DNA from: a virus
DNA: 20,349 nt
Strand: one strand, 5' to 3'
IMG/VR virus record: IMGVR_UViG_3300035665_001758
Coordinates: 1 to 20,349 of that record
Below the pieces are notes generated by a model. It was not told the origin of the DNA and ran no database searches. It worked only from the letters and a program-made list of their open reading frames with translations. The number at the start of each line of letters is the position of its first letter. The first letter of the stretch is position 1. A program made the translations under genes and the position numbers. This document shows, in pieces, positions 14,624 through 20,263 of the stretch.

Positions 14624-14823
14624 CACACCGCCTCCGCCATCAGCAGCCGCTCAAGCGCCAGCGCCAGCGCGACCCGGCTGCCTGCCTGGTGCCGCTGCTG
14701 CAGCGTCCTGATGTCGTGCTCTACCGTGTGGCGATGCACGCCGAGGGCTGCGGCGATTTGGGCGTTGTTCTTGCCGTCGAGTAGCAAAGCGGCTACTCCT
14801 GAGCGGCGGGCTTCGGTGTTCAT
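14623..14823 (-). CDS. Small HTH protein, LuxR/sigma-type helix-turn-helix
   Basis: 66 residues from ATG 14823, which overlaps the preceding stop as ATGA. Almost the whole protein is a tri-helical HTH: LLLDGKNNAQIAAALGVHRH then TVEHDIRTLQQRH (residues about 13-45). This is the pattern of the GerE/LuxR-like helix-turn-helix. A helical tail (SRVALALALERLLMAEAV) may dimerise. The longer reading from 14928 lies within the upstream Cys-rich gene and is not preferred. It probably regulates phage transcription; the target is unknown. Confidence 0.65.
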   Translation of the reverse strand: MNTEARRSGVAALLLDGKNNAQIAAALGVHRHTVEHDIRTLQQRHQAGSRVALALALERLLMAEAV

Positions 14824-14996
14824 GCTGCCCTCGCCACAAACCCCGGGCACCTTTGCGGCAACTGCGCCAGCGCTGGCCCGACGACTGGCGCACCGATGCG
14901 GGCTTGCCGGAAGTTGCCGCACTGCCACGGGCGGAAGTGGCGGCAGTCCACGCAGCGCACGCGCGTATCGAACGGATCGCGCTCAGGTTCGCTCAT
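14820..14996 (-). CDS. Small Cys-rich protein, putative zinc-binding
   Basis: 58 residues, found by reading the minus strand by hand. ATG 14996 overlaps the replication gene's stop (ATGA), and its own stop overlaps the next gene's ATG (ATGA). It holds VRCVDCRHFRPWQCGNF, that is Cys15-x2-Cys18 with His20 and Cys26, and a final RCPGF with Cys50, a likely zinc knuckle. Similar tiny CxxCxHF proteins are common in early regions of beta- and gammaproteobacterial phages with unknown function. Both exact overlaps support it as a real gene. Confidence 0.7.
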   Translation of the reverse strand: MSEPERDPFDTRVRCVDCRHFRPWQCGNFRQARIGAPVVGPALAQLPQRCPGFVARAA

Positions 14997-15790
14997 ACGG
15001 TCCTCACGGCTTGTTTAACGCGCGCCAGCAGCTCGGCAGGCGCTTTGGTGGCCTTGTGCTCTCGCTGGCGCTGTAGCTCGGCCTCGGCAAGGGCTAGGCC
15101 GGTCGGTGGTGGCGCGTCCACACGCTGCGCCGGCAGTTCATCGGGCTTCAGCCATGCAGCTTCCAGCCCCTGCGAACCCCGCCGACACCAGACGCGCAGA
15201 AACGCCTCCAGGGTCATGCCTGCCTTGCCTGCCTCGGTCACTGCCCCGTCGAGCGTGGTCTGCGTCACCGGGGCGCGCTTGGCTTTGCGTAGGTGCAGCC
15301 AGTCGGTCCAAACCTGTTCGGCAACATCAGGAGGACGCGCCACCGGCGCTGCGCGCTTGCGCGCCTTATCGCCTTCGTCTACGTCTCCGAATACGAATAC
15401 GTCTAGGCGCGCATCCGCTTCTCCCTTGCTTGGCACTTGCGTAGCATCTGCTGCGCATTCACTTGCAGGCGATGGGAACTTGCTTTCCTTTGCCCGCAAC
15501 TGCTGGCGGAAGTCGAGCAGTTCTAGGTAACGCTCCCCGTCCTTAGCCGGGTACACCCTTACAAGGGCCGCTTCGACCAGCACGGTCAGCCACTTCCCTA
15601 CGTCCGAGTCGGAAACCTTGCTTAACTGCCGCGGGTAGCAGGCCGCCCGCAGCATTCCGTGGTCGGCGTAGTACCGACCGAAGTCATCAACGACAGACAT
15701 CAGCCGCCGATAGAACACCTCTTCTGCCCAGCCCAGGCGCGCAAGGCGCGGGCTTGTCAGGATGCCTTCGCGGAGGATGCGGTTAGGCAC
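14993..15790 (-). CDS. Replication-initiation-like protein (winged helix plus C-terminal phage replication domain)
   Basis: 265 residues from GTG 15790, preceded by GAGGG with an 8-nt spacer. The start gives MPNRILREGILTSPRLARLG, the usual opening of this group. Residues about 1-95 form a winged-helix-like module with FYRRLMSVVDDFGRYYADHG. A charged linker of about 50 residues follows, and then EQVWTDWLHLRKAKRAPVTQ and LEAFLRVWCRRGSQGLEAAW, a C-terminal piece common in phage O-like replication proteins. It probably marks the origin and recruits the host helicase or the phage helicase encoded upstream. The linker region at DNA level has a few short repeats (15371-15404) that could be a weak origin candidate. 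Confidence 0.65.
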   Translation of the reverse strand: MPNRILREGILTSPRLARLGWAEEVFYRRLMSVVDDFGRYYADHGMLRAACYPRQLSKVSDSDVGKWLTVLVEAALVRVYPAKDGERYLELLDFRQQLRAKESKFPSPASECAADATQVPSKGEADARLDVFVFGDVDEGDKARKRAAPVARPPDVAEQVWTDWLHLRKAKRAPVTQTTLDGAVTEAGKAGMTLEAFLRVWCRRGSQGLEAAWLKPDELPAQRVDAPPPTGLALAEAELQRQREHKATKAPAELLARVKQAVRTV

Positions 15791-16766
15791 TCTCGGCGCC
15801 CTCGAAGTCGAATGCTTCGGAGGTTTCGATGTCCTTCCGGCCAGCCGCCGCCATCTGCACATTCTTCACGGCCTGGCGGTAATAGCTCGGCTTCAGTTCA
15901 GCCCCCATGCCGCGCCGACCAAGCAAAACCGGGCTGTAGACTTCGGAGCCGACGCCCATGAACGGGGTAAAGACTGTTTCTCCCGGGTTGCTGAACAGTT
16001 CGACGCAACGGTCGATCACGTCGAGCTGCAGCGGGTGAACGTGCTTTTCGTCTTCGCCATCCCGCGCCTCACGGAACGGAAGCACGCGGTTCATCCGCAC
16101 GTCGTCCCACATGCAATCCGCATACTGGCGCCAAATCCAGTGCGACCAGCGGTTTTCTGTTTGCTTGCCCGTCCAGCCGCGGTAAGGCAGCAAGTCAGAC
16201 GGCGGCACGCGCTCCCCGGCGTAGTCGAAAAGTCCTTCTGGATGGCGCACCGGTACCGGGTTCGTGCCGGCCCTGCGGAACGTCAGCAGCATGTCGCCGC
16301 TTGCCACCCCGCAGTCGATGCTATCGGCGCACAGAGAAGCATGTGCGAGGTTCTTCTGCATGGTCCGCAGGCGCACCGCGAGAGGCTCTTTCCAGATCAT
16401 GCGCCGGCCGGTGTAGCGCCAGCCCTCGCGCTCGTGCAGTCGGATGATGTCGCCGGGAAAGTCGATCAGCGAATCGGTGCCGCTATTGCTGCGCGGCACG
16501 TCCATGCAGTGAACCGCCGTCACCCGGCCCGACATAGTGATCCTGGCCAGCTCGCGCACCACAAAAGCGTAGTGCTCAAAAAACGAATCGTAGTCGTCGC
16601 AGTTCGACAGATCGCGCTCACTGCTGCTGTAGTGATACAGCCCGCCAAACGGTGGCGAGTAGATCGAGTGGTGAACGCTGCCCGTAGGCAGAGCCTGCAT
16701 GACTTCCATGCAGTCGCCGTTAAAAATGGCGAACTTGTCGGTAACGAGTTGGTCAATCACAGCCAT
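15783..16766 (-). CDS. DNA (cytosine-N4/adenine-N6) methyltransferase, beta class
   Basis: 327 residues from ATG 16766, overlapping the helicase stop by 10 nt, with GGAG upstream. Motif IV is SPPF (37-40), which is more common in N4-cytosine than in N6-adenine enzymes. Motif I comes late, VFTPFMGVGS (265-274), giving the IV-to-I order of the beta class (PF01555 type). The N-terminal IFNGDCMEVMQALPTGSVH is a typical target-side strand. No restriction partner is encoded nearby, so this is an orphan phage methylase. It could protect phage DNA from host restriction or mark replicating DNA. A later, hydroxymethyl-type modification role is not supported. Confidence 0.88.
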   Translation of the reverse strand: MAVIDQLVTDKFAIFNGDCMEVMQALPTGSVHHSIYSPPFGGLYHYSSSERDLSNCDDYDSFFEHYAFVVRELARITMSGRVTAVHCMDVPRSNSGTDSLIDFPGDIIRLHEREGWRYTGRRMIWKEPLAVRLRTMQKNLAHASLCADSIDCGVASGDMLLTFRRAGTNPVPVRHPEGLFDYAGERVPPSDLLPYRGWTGKQTENRWSHWIWRQYADCMWDDVRMNRVLPFREARDGEDEKHVHPLQLDVIDRCVELFSNPGETVFTPFMGVGSEVYSPVLLGRRGMGAELKPSYYRQAVKNVQMAAAGRKDIETSEAFDFEGAESA

Positions 16767-18139
16767 GCGGGGATCTCCACTGTCTTCGTTGCGTTGTTTG
16801 CGCGTTCGATGCGAAGCGCGTTGTTCATCTCGGCCACCAAGCGCGAAAACATCTCGTCGGCTTGATCCGCCTTGCGCTGAAGGTTGCGCGTGATTCCGCG
16901 CTCGCCCTCAGTAGTCACAATGTCCACCCGTACCGGGCGCTGTTGCCCGAAGCGCCAGCACCGCCGCACCGCTTGGTAGTACTGCTCAAAGCTGTGCGAG
17001 GGGAAGAAGACGACGTGATTGCAGTGTTGGAAGTTAAGACCCCATGCGCCGATCTTCGGCTTCGTGATCAGAATCCGAGCCTTGCCCTCGGCAAAGGCTG
17101 TAAGCCGCTCCTCCTTGACTTCTTCCGAGTCGCTGCCGCTGACCTGCACGCCATCGGGAATCAGCTTTTCCAGCAGATCGCCTTCGTCGTTCAGGTGGCA
17201 CCAGACGATTGCAGGCTGCCCCGTATGGTTGACCAGCGAGGCCACCTTTTCACAGCGCTCCTGCACCGTGCGGCGTCGTTCCTCGCGCTGTTCCTTCAGC
17301 CCGACAGCCGGCAGCGCAAACAACATGCCATCGGCCAGCGAGTTGACTTCGATCAAGTGCTCGACCTCGTGCAGCGGCGGCAGCACAAAGCGCGCGTCAT
17401 CAAACCCCAGGTCTGACGGCCGCCGCGTTGCCCGAGCCCATGAACACACCCAACGCCAAAACGGCTGTTCCGCGTGGCCCTTCAGCCGCCACTTGATGAC
17501 CTCGCCGCGCATTCGGCCCTGCGCGCTGTTGTTCAGGTCGTTCTTAAAAAAGCGGTTGAGCATGTCCATGTAGCCCATGTACCCAAGCGCCTCGGAAGAC
17601 GTGCCCAATTCGATGTAGTCGTTCGGCGCAGCCGTGGCCGTTTGCAGCAGCCGATACGGCACCTTGCGCATGAACGCGGTAATCTCGCCGCGGCGCTGGC
17701 CGGCAAAGCTCTTAAGGATGCTCGACTCATCGCACACCACGCCGGAGAAGTCGGCCGCGCTGAACAGGTGCAACTTTTCGTAGTTCGTCACCACGATGTG
17801 CCCGCTCGAGTTGCCGTCGCGTGAGTGCCGGCATTCAATGCCGAACTTCTCACCCTCGCGGATCGTCTGTGGCGCAACGGCAACCGGCGTCAGGTACAAG
17901 ACCGGCTTGCCCGTCTTGCGCGCAACATTCGACGCCCAGGTCAGGCCCATCAAGGTCTTGCCAAGCCCGCAGTCGGCCATGTTGGCAGCGCGGCCCTTGC
18001 GGATGGCCCACTCTGCTAACGACTGCTGGAAGTCGATCAACGCATCCGGCATCCAGACAGGGGCGAACCCACTATCAGCCCCGGCTTGGCTCTTGGACAA
18101 CAGGAACGCCCCGTAGTCCCCTACACTTTCACTAGTCAT
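16757..18139 (-). CDS. SNF2-like superfamily 2 helicase, putative phage replication helicase
   Basis: 460 residues from ATG 18139. Helicase motifs are visible: Walker A ADCGLGKTL (55-63), a DESS box in place of DEAH (137-140), TATAAP (167-172) as motif III, and a C-terminal RecA-like half with GAWGLNFQHCNHVVFF (364-379) and QAVRRCWRFGQQRPVRV (389-405) as motif VI. The order and size fit small phage SNF2-like helicases, which often stand next to a DNA methylase. It probably unwinds or remodels DNA during replication. There is no DnaB-type helicase in the window, so it may be the phage's main helicase, or the phage may use the host DnaB. It lacks the extra domains of chromatin remodelers. Confidence 0.85.
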   Translation of the reverse strand: MTSESVGDYGAFLLSKSQAGADSGFAPVWMPDALIDFQQSLAEWAIRKGRAANMADCGLGKTLMGLTWASNVARKTGKPVLYLTPVAVAPQTIREGEKFGIECRHSRDGNSSGHIVVTNYEKLHLFSAADFSGVVCDESSILKSFAGQRRGEITAFMRKVPYRLLQTATAAPNDYIELGTSSEALGYMGYMDMLNRFFKNDLNNSAQGRMRGEVIKWRLKGHAEQPFWRWVCSWARATRRPSDLGFDDARFVLPPLHEVEHLIEVNSLADGMLFALPAVGLKEQREERRRTVQERCEKVASLVNHTGQPAIVWCHLNDEGDLLEKLIPDGVQVSGSDSEEVKEERLTAFAEGKARILITKPKIGAWGLNFQHCNHVVFFPSHSFEQYYQAVRRCWRFGQQRPVRVDIVTTEGERGITRNLQRKADQADEMFSRLVAEMNNALRIERANNATKTVEIPAWL

Positions 18140-18219
18140 CAGTCAGCACTCCTATGCTGGTTGGTGATAGAGCCCGGGACGGTTACCGCCGTCTCCGGGT
18201 TCGCTTTTTTGTAGTTCAC
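18139..18219 (-). CDS. Possible 26-residue mini-ORF between winged-helix protein and helicase
   Basis: GTG 18219 overlaps the previous stop as GTGA, and its TGA overlaps the helicase ATG as TGATG. The 26-residue product (MNYKKANPETAVTVPGSITN...) fills exactly the 77-nt space between the two genes. Part of the same DNA folds into a hairpin (18173-18199). It may be a leader peptide or a coupling device. Coding capacity alone is not proof. Confidence 0.35.
   Translation of the reverse strand: MNYKKANPETAVTVPGSITNQHRSAD
18173..18210 (+). terminator. Hairpin with a T-run facing right (weak terminator candidate)
   Basis: On the plus strand CCCGGGACGG pairs with CCGTC-T-CCGGG (10 bp with one bulged T) around a 6-base loop, followed 6 nt later by six Ts. 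Its orientation would stop rightward, antisense transcription. The 5-nt spacing before the T-run is longer than ideal. In the minus direction it could shape the leader of the helicase gene. Confidence 0.35.
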
Positions 18220-18452
18220 GCCCCCACCTCCTGGCGCAGCACCGGCCCGGCCGAGTACACCGCGAGCTGCCCCGGCCGCCAGTTGCAGGCGATGACGCCC
18301 TGACGCACGGCATAGCGCAGGCTGTTGCGCACGATGCGAACATCGGAGATGCCCCACTTGGCGAGCACGTCGTGAGACGTAAGCTCTTCGTCTGGGTTGC
18401 GGCCGAAGTAGAGAACCACGCGCTCGCGCAGGGTCATCGGGCTGTTGCTCAT
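18216..18452 (-). CDS. Small winged-helix protein
   Basis: 78 residues from ATG 18452, overlapping the upstream stop as ATGA. A winged-helix fold is suggested by LRERVVLYFGRNPDEELTSH, then DVLAKWGISDVRIVRNSL and RYAVRQGVIACNW, where the last strand pair would be the wing. It resembles, and is adjacent to, another small winged-helix protein, so these could be a diverged pair. Either may bind DNA at the origin or a promoter. No further domain is present. Confidence 0.6.
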   Translation of the reverse strand: MSNSPMTLRERVVLYFGRNPDEELTSHDVLAKWGISDVRIVRNSLRYAVRQGVIACNWRPGQLAVYSAGPVLRQEVGA

Positions 18453-18709
18453 GCGTCATCCCGCCACGAAGAGGAAAGCGCGAACTCTTCCGGCGCAGGC
18501 CCTGACTTGCCCCAGGGCTTCACACGCTTTCGGCTGTCGAGGATGCCCTCGTCTTCCAGCAGGCGCAGCAGCTTGAGTTGATCGCCATTGCGCGGCACGT
18601 CCAGAGCCGTCATCAGCTCGTCGCGCGTCATCCAGCCGTAGCGGCGGATGGTCTTGAGAATCAGGCAGATGCGGCGCGTGTGGTGGCCGGTGTAGTGCGG
18701 GCTCGTCAT
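18449..18709 (-). CDS. Small winged-helix protein, putative DNA-binding
   Basis: 86 residues from ATG 18709, which shares the last A of the HNH gene's TAA (TAATG). The body RRICLILKTIRRYGWMTRDE-LMTALDVPRNGDQLKLLRLLEDEGIL reads as helix, helix-turn-helix and wing. A basic, Gly/Pro segment (RKRVKPWGKSG) follows. The first residues have two His (HYTGHHTRR). Such proteins in early phage regions often serve as transcription or replication modifiers; none is recognised by name here. Confidence 0.6.
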   Translation of the reverse strand: MTSPHYTGHHTRRICLILKTIRRYGWMTRDELMTALDVPRNGDQLKLLRLLEDEGILDSRKRVKPWGKSGPAPEEFALSSSWRDDA

Positions 18710-19218
18710 TACTCGCCACCTGTGCGCAGTGTGTTTCCGCCGAGCGAGCGCTCCATCGCCAACCGCTTCTCTTGCTGGTACTGCTGCACTGCTTCCTCAA
18801 TCGTTGGGTACAACCCAACGTAGTTCAAGCGGCCGGCATAGCCAAGGTAGACGGCAAACTTGCGGCCATGCTTGCGCACTCCTGTTGCTGGCCTGCTGCC
18901 TGTTGGGCGCGGCAACTTGTTCTGGGCGTTTATGAGCGCATCAGCATCGCGCAGGTTCTCAAGGCGGTTGTCGTCCCTAACGCCGTTGATGTGGTCAATG
19001 CAGCCAACGGGCCACTTGCCATGCACCATGAGCCAAATCACTCGGTGCGCCATGAACTGGCGTCTTGCAAACTTGACCACCACGTATCCGTCAGAATTTC
19101 GGGTCTCACAAAACTTCGCTTTGATGCGCGGGCTTGGCCTCTGCCAAAGCCGCCCCGATGCGGGGTCATAACTAAACCTCTCGCGCGCAGCATCAGCCGT
19201 CAGGTTCGTCACGGCCAT
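18709..19218 (-). CDS. HNH homing-type endonuclease with AP2-like DNA-binding tail
   Basis: 169 residues from ATG 19218, preceded by AGGAGAG at a good distance; the longer reading from 19389 runs through the previous gene. The HNH_3-type core is at residues 58-100: H58 in MAHRVIW, then GKWPVGCIDHINGVRDDNR (68-85) and NLRDADALINAQNK (88-101), giving the H-D-H and N residues. The C-terminus (ATGVRKHGRKFAVYLGYAGR, then YVGLYPTIEEAVQQYQQ) is the AP2/ERF-like module often joined to phage HNH enzymes. It is free-standing, with no intron or intein visible in its neighbours, and probably acts on DNA of competing or related phages, or is a self-spreading gene. Confidence 0.85.
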   Translation of the reverse strand: MAVTNLTADAARERFSYDPASGRLWQRPSPRIKAKFCETRNSDGYVVVKFARRQFMAHRVIWLMVHGKWPVGCIDHINGVRDDNRLENLRDADALINAQNKLPRPTGSRPATGVRKHGRKFAVYLGYAGRLNYVGLYPTIEEAVQQYQQEKRLAMERSLGGNTLRTGGE

Positions 19219-19463
19219 GCTTGCTCTCCTGTACGGGCGGACATCACCCGCTCGGACGATGCGTGCAGGGGATGGTCTGCGGCGGCCGGGGCTGCGACAG
19301 TCTCGGCATGGATGAACTTGTCGCCCTGCTCGCACACGCTCAGGTAAAACGGGCTGGCCGGTCCGCTTTTCGCCAGCCATCGGGCGCACTGGTCGCGCCG
19401 TTGGCAGCGGTCAGCGGTGAACGGCTTGCGACCCGCGCAGCGGGCTACGTCGAGCGGCAGCAT
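19209..19463 (-). CDS. Small Cys-rich protein after cro
   Basis: 84 residues from ATG 19463, which shares the A of the cro stop (TGATG); a longer form from 19514 would overlap cro by 52 nt. The front half holds four Cys in the pattern C9-x10-C20-x5-C26-x17-C44 within VARCAGRKPFTADRCQRRDQ, CARWL and LSVCEQGDKF. This suggests a small metal-binding protein of a type common behind cro in phages of betaproteobacteria. The tail is Ala-rich and unstructured. Its stop overlaps the HNH start by 10 nt. Function unknown. Confidence 0.6.
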   Translation of the reverse strand: MLPLDVARCAGRKPFTADRCQRRDQCARWLAKSGPASPFYLSVCEQGDKFIHAETVAAPAAADHPLHASSERVMSARTGEQAWP

Positions 19464-19654
19464 CAGGCGACAGCCTTCGACGTGACCCCCGGGCGACCTT
19501 GAGCCATGCGCCACAGCGCAGCCTGCACACGGTCAGCAATCCGCGGCGGCAAGTCCTCGGGCCACTGCGCGATTGCCTGCACGGACACCCCGACAGCAGC
19601 CGCAGCCGCCGCAGGCGTACCCCCCAAAAGTCGGATAGCTTCGGTCTTGGTCAT
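19463..19654 (-). CDS. cro: Cro-like repressor (YdaS/Cro family)
   Basis: 63 residues from ATG 19654 (MTKTEAIRLLGGTPAAAAAA). The small HTH is AAAAAAVGVSVQAIAQWPED (residues 15-34), then LPPRIADRVQAALWRMAQ, as in short Cro/YdaS proteins. The recognition helix GVSVQAI-Q is nearly the same as that of the divergent repressor, so both should bind the same operators. A promoter with -10 ATTAAA (plus-strand reading, 19660-19665) ends 5 nt before the ATG, so the mRNA likely begins at or next to the ATG (leaderless). It should start the leftward early transcript and shut down the repressor. Confidence 0.85.
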   Translation of the reverse strand: MTKTEAIRLLGGTPAAAAAAVGVSVQAIAQWPEDLPPRIADRVQAALWRMAQGRPGVTSKAVA

Positions 19655-19659
19655 GCGCC

Positions 19660-19688
19660 ATTAAAGCATGCTTCCCGAATGCGCGCAA
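19660..19688 (-). promoter_or_regulatory. Early leftward promoter (PR-like, drives cro)
   Basis: On the minus strand TTGCGC (19688-19683), then a 17-nt spacer, then TTTAAT (19665-19660). The operator AAGCATGCTT overlaps the last bases of the spacer and the -10, and a second copy overlaps the -35. It closely matches the rightward promoter at 20178-20206 in -35, spacer length and operator position. The predicted start falls at the ATG of cro. Confidence 0.75.
19664..19673. promoter_or_regulatory. Operator copy 1 (AAGCATGCTT)
   Basis: Perfect 10-bp palindrome overlapping the -10 and spacer of the leftward promoter. The same word is exact at 20193-20202 and nearly exact at 19687-19696. Likely binding site of both the repressor and Cro. 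Confidence 0.8.
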
Positions 19689-19696
19689 GCATGCTC
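19687..19696. promoter_or_regulatory. Operator copy 2 (AAGCATGCTC)
   Basis: One mismatch from the palindrome, centred 23 bp from copy 1, which is about two helical turns and suits cooperative binding. It overlaps the -35 of the cro promoter. Confidence 0.75.
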
Positions 19697-19710
19697 AGCG
19701 GGCACCCTGT

Positions 19711-19716
19711 GAAAAT
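19711..19716 (+). promoter_or_regulatory. Weak repressor-maintenance promoter (-10 candidate GAAAAT)
   Basis: A GAAAAT -10-like hexamer lies 7 nt before the repressor ATG (19724), with no clear -35 and no Shine-Dalgarno between them. A start there would give a leaderless repressor mRNA, as for lambda cI from PRM. A -35 region near 19688-19693 would lie inside operator copy 2, which fits activation by a bound repressor. Confidence 0.4.
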
Positions 19717-19719
19717 TCC

Positions 19720-19729
19720 AAGCATGAGC
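19720..19729. promoter_or_regulatory. Operator-like half-site overlapping the repressor start codon
   Basis: AAGCATGAGC keeps the AAGCATG half of the operator and covers the repressor ATG (19724-19726). It is centred 33 bp, about three turns, from copy 2. It could be a weak third operator for self-repression, or chance. Confidence 0.45.
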
Positions 19730-20134
19730 TTTCAGGACCGGCTGCAAGCGGCGATTGCCCGTGCCAACGCCACGCCTAAGACCCTCGCAAGCGCGCTGGG
19801 TGTTAGCGTGCAGGCTATTGGTCAGGTGCTGAGCGGCTCAACTAGAGCACTGACAGCAGAGAACTGCGTCAAGGCGGCGCTGTTCCTCGGCGTCAGAACT
19901 GAGTGGCTCGCGGCTGACCTAGGGGATATGGCCCTAGAGAAGGCTGAGCGAGAAATGTCACTGTCACCGCAAGAGCGCGACCTGATCGTCGCCCTGCGCG
20001 TCCTGCCCGAAGCTGAACGGCTGAAAGTCACCGCATCGGTGATGCACCAGGCACGCGCCCAACTCGACCAGCTATCCGCGCTGATCGACCGCAACCCCCC
20101 GACCCCCGGGACTGTCATTCCCTTGCGTCGGTAA
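19724..20134 (+). CDS. cI-like repressor, HTH type without a peptidase domain
   Basis: 136 residues from ATG 19724; a 75-codon longer reading would run back through cro and its promoter and is rejected. The HTH is at residues about 18-40 (TPKTLASALGVSVQAIGQVL), followed by SGSTRALTAENCVKAALFLG. The C-terminal 65 residues (SLSPQERDLIVALRVLPEAE, then LKVTASVMHQARAQLDQLSA) are helical and probably dimerise. There is no LexA/S24 autocleavage domain, so RecA-driven self-cleavage is not expected; induction may need an antirepressor or other signal. Its operators flank it on both sides. Confidence 0.85.
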   Translation: MSFQDRLQAAIARANATPKTLASALGVSVQAIGQVLSGSTRALTAENCVKAALFLGVRTEWLAADLGDMALEKAEREMSLSPQERDLIVALRVLPEAERLKVTASVMHQARAQLDQLSALIDRNPPTPGTVIPLRR

Positions 20135-20177
20135 CCCTCCGTTGCCTAAGTAGTTTCCCTAGGGATGCAAAGAATAC

Positions 20178-20206
20178 TTGCGCCTTTTTGTGAAGCATGC
20201 TTAAAT
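20178..20206 (+). promoter_or_regulatory. Rightward promoter with repressor operator over the -10
   Basis: TTGCGC (20178-20183), 17-nt spacer, TTAAAT (20201-20206). The spacer ends in GAAGCATGC, just as in the cro promoter, and an exact AAGCATGCTT spans into the -10. It lies 44 nt past the repressor stop and would give a leader of about 50 nt before the next ATG (20264). Confidence 0.75.
20193..20202. promoter_or_regulatory. Operator copy at the second promoter (AAGCATGCTT)
   Basis: Exact match to operator copy 1, 525 bp away from it, placed at the same point relative to its promoter -10. A bound repressor should block this promoter. Confidence 0.8.
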
Positions 20207-20263
20207 CCTTTCATCGGCCCACAGAACCCCGCGATCTTGCGGAGGGCCGGGAAGGACAAGGCG

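Noticed and set aside
14258-15076. 272-codon plus-strand frame
   Set aside because: Covers five coupled minus-strand genes; Arg/Ser/Ala-rich with no recognisable fold.
15371-15404. Short repeats (CGTCT three times, GAATAC twice) as an iteron origin
   Set aside because: Too short and too few; they coincide with a repetitive DVFVFGDVDEG coding stretch. Kept only as a weak origin hint.
15762-16865. 367-codon plus-strand frame
   Set aside because: Antisense shadow of the DNA methylase, whose motifs are clear on the other strand.
19499-19723. 75-codon N-terminal extension of the repressor
   Set aside because: It would cross cro, its promoter and operators and is Arg-rich nonsense; the ATG at 19724 gives the usual short HTH protein.
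20156-20165. TCCCTAGGGA palindrome as another operator
   Set aside because: Single copy, unlike the AAGCATGCTT series, and 10-bp palindromes occur by chance; no further support.
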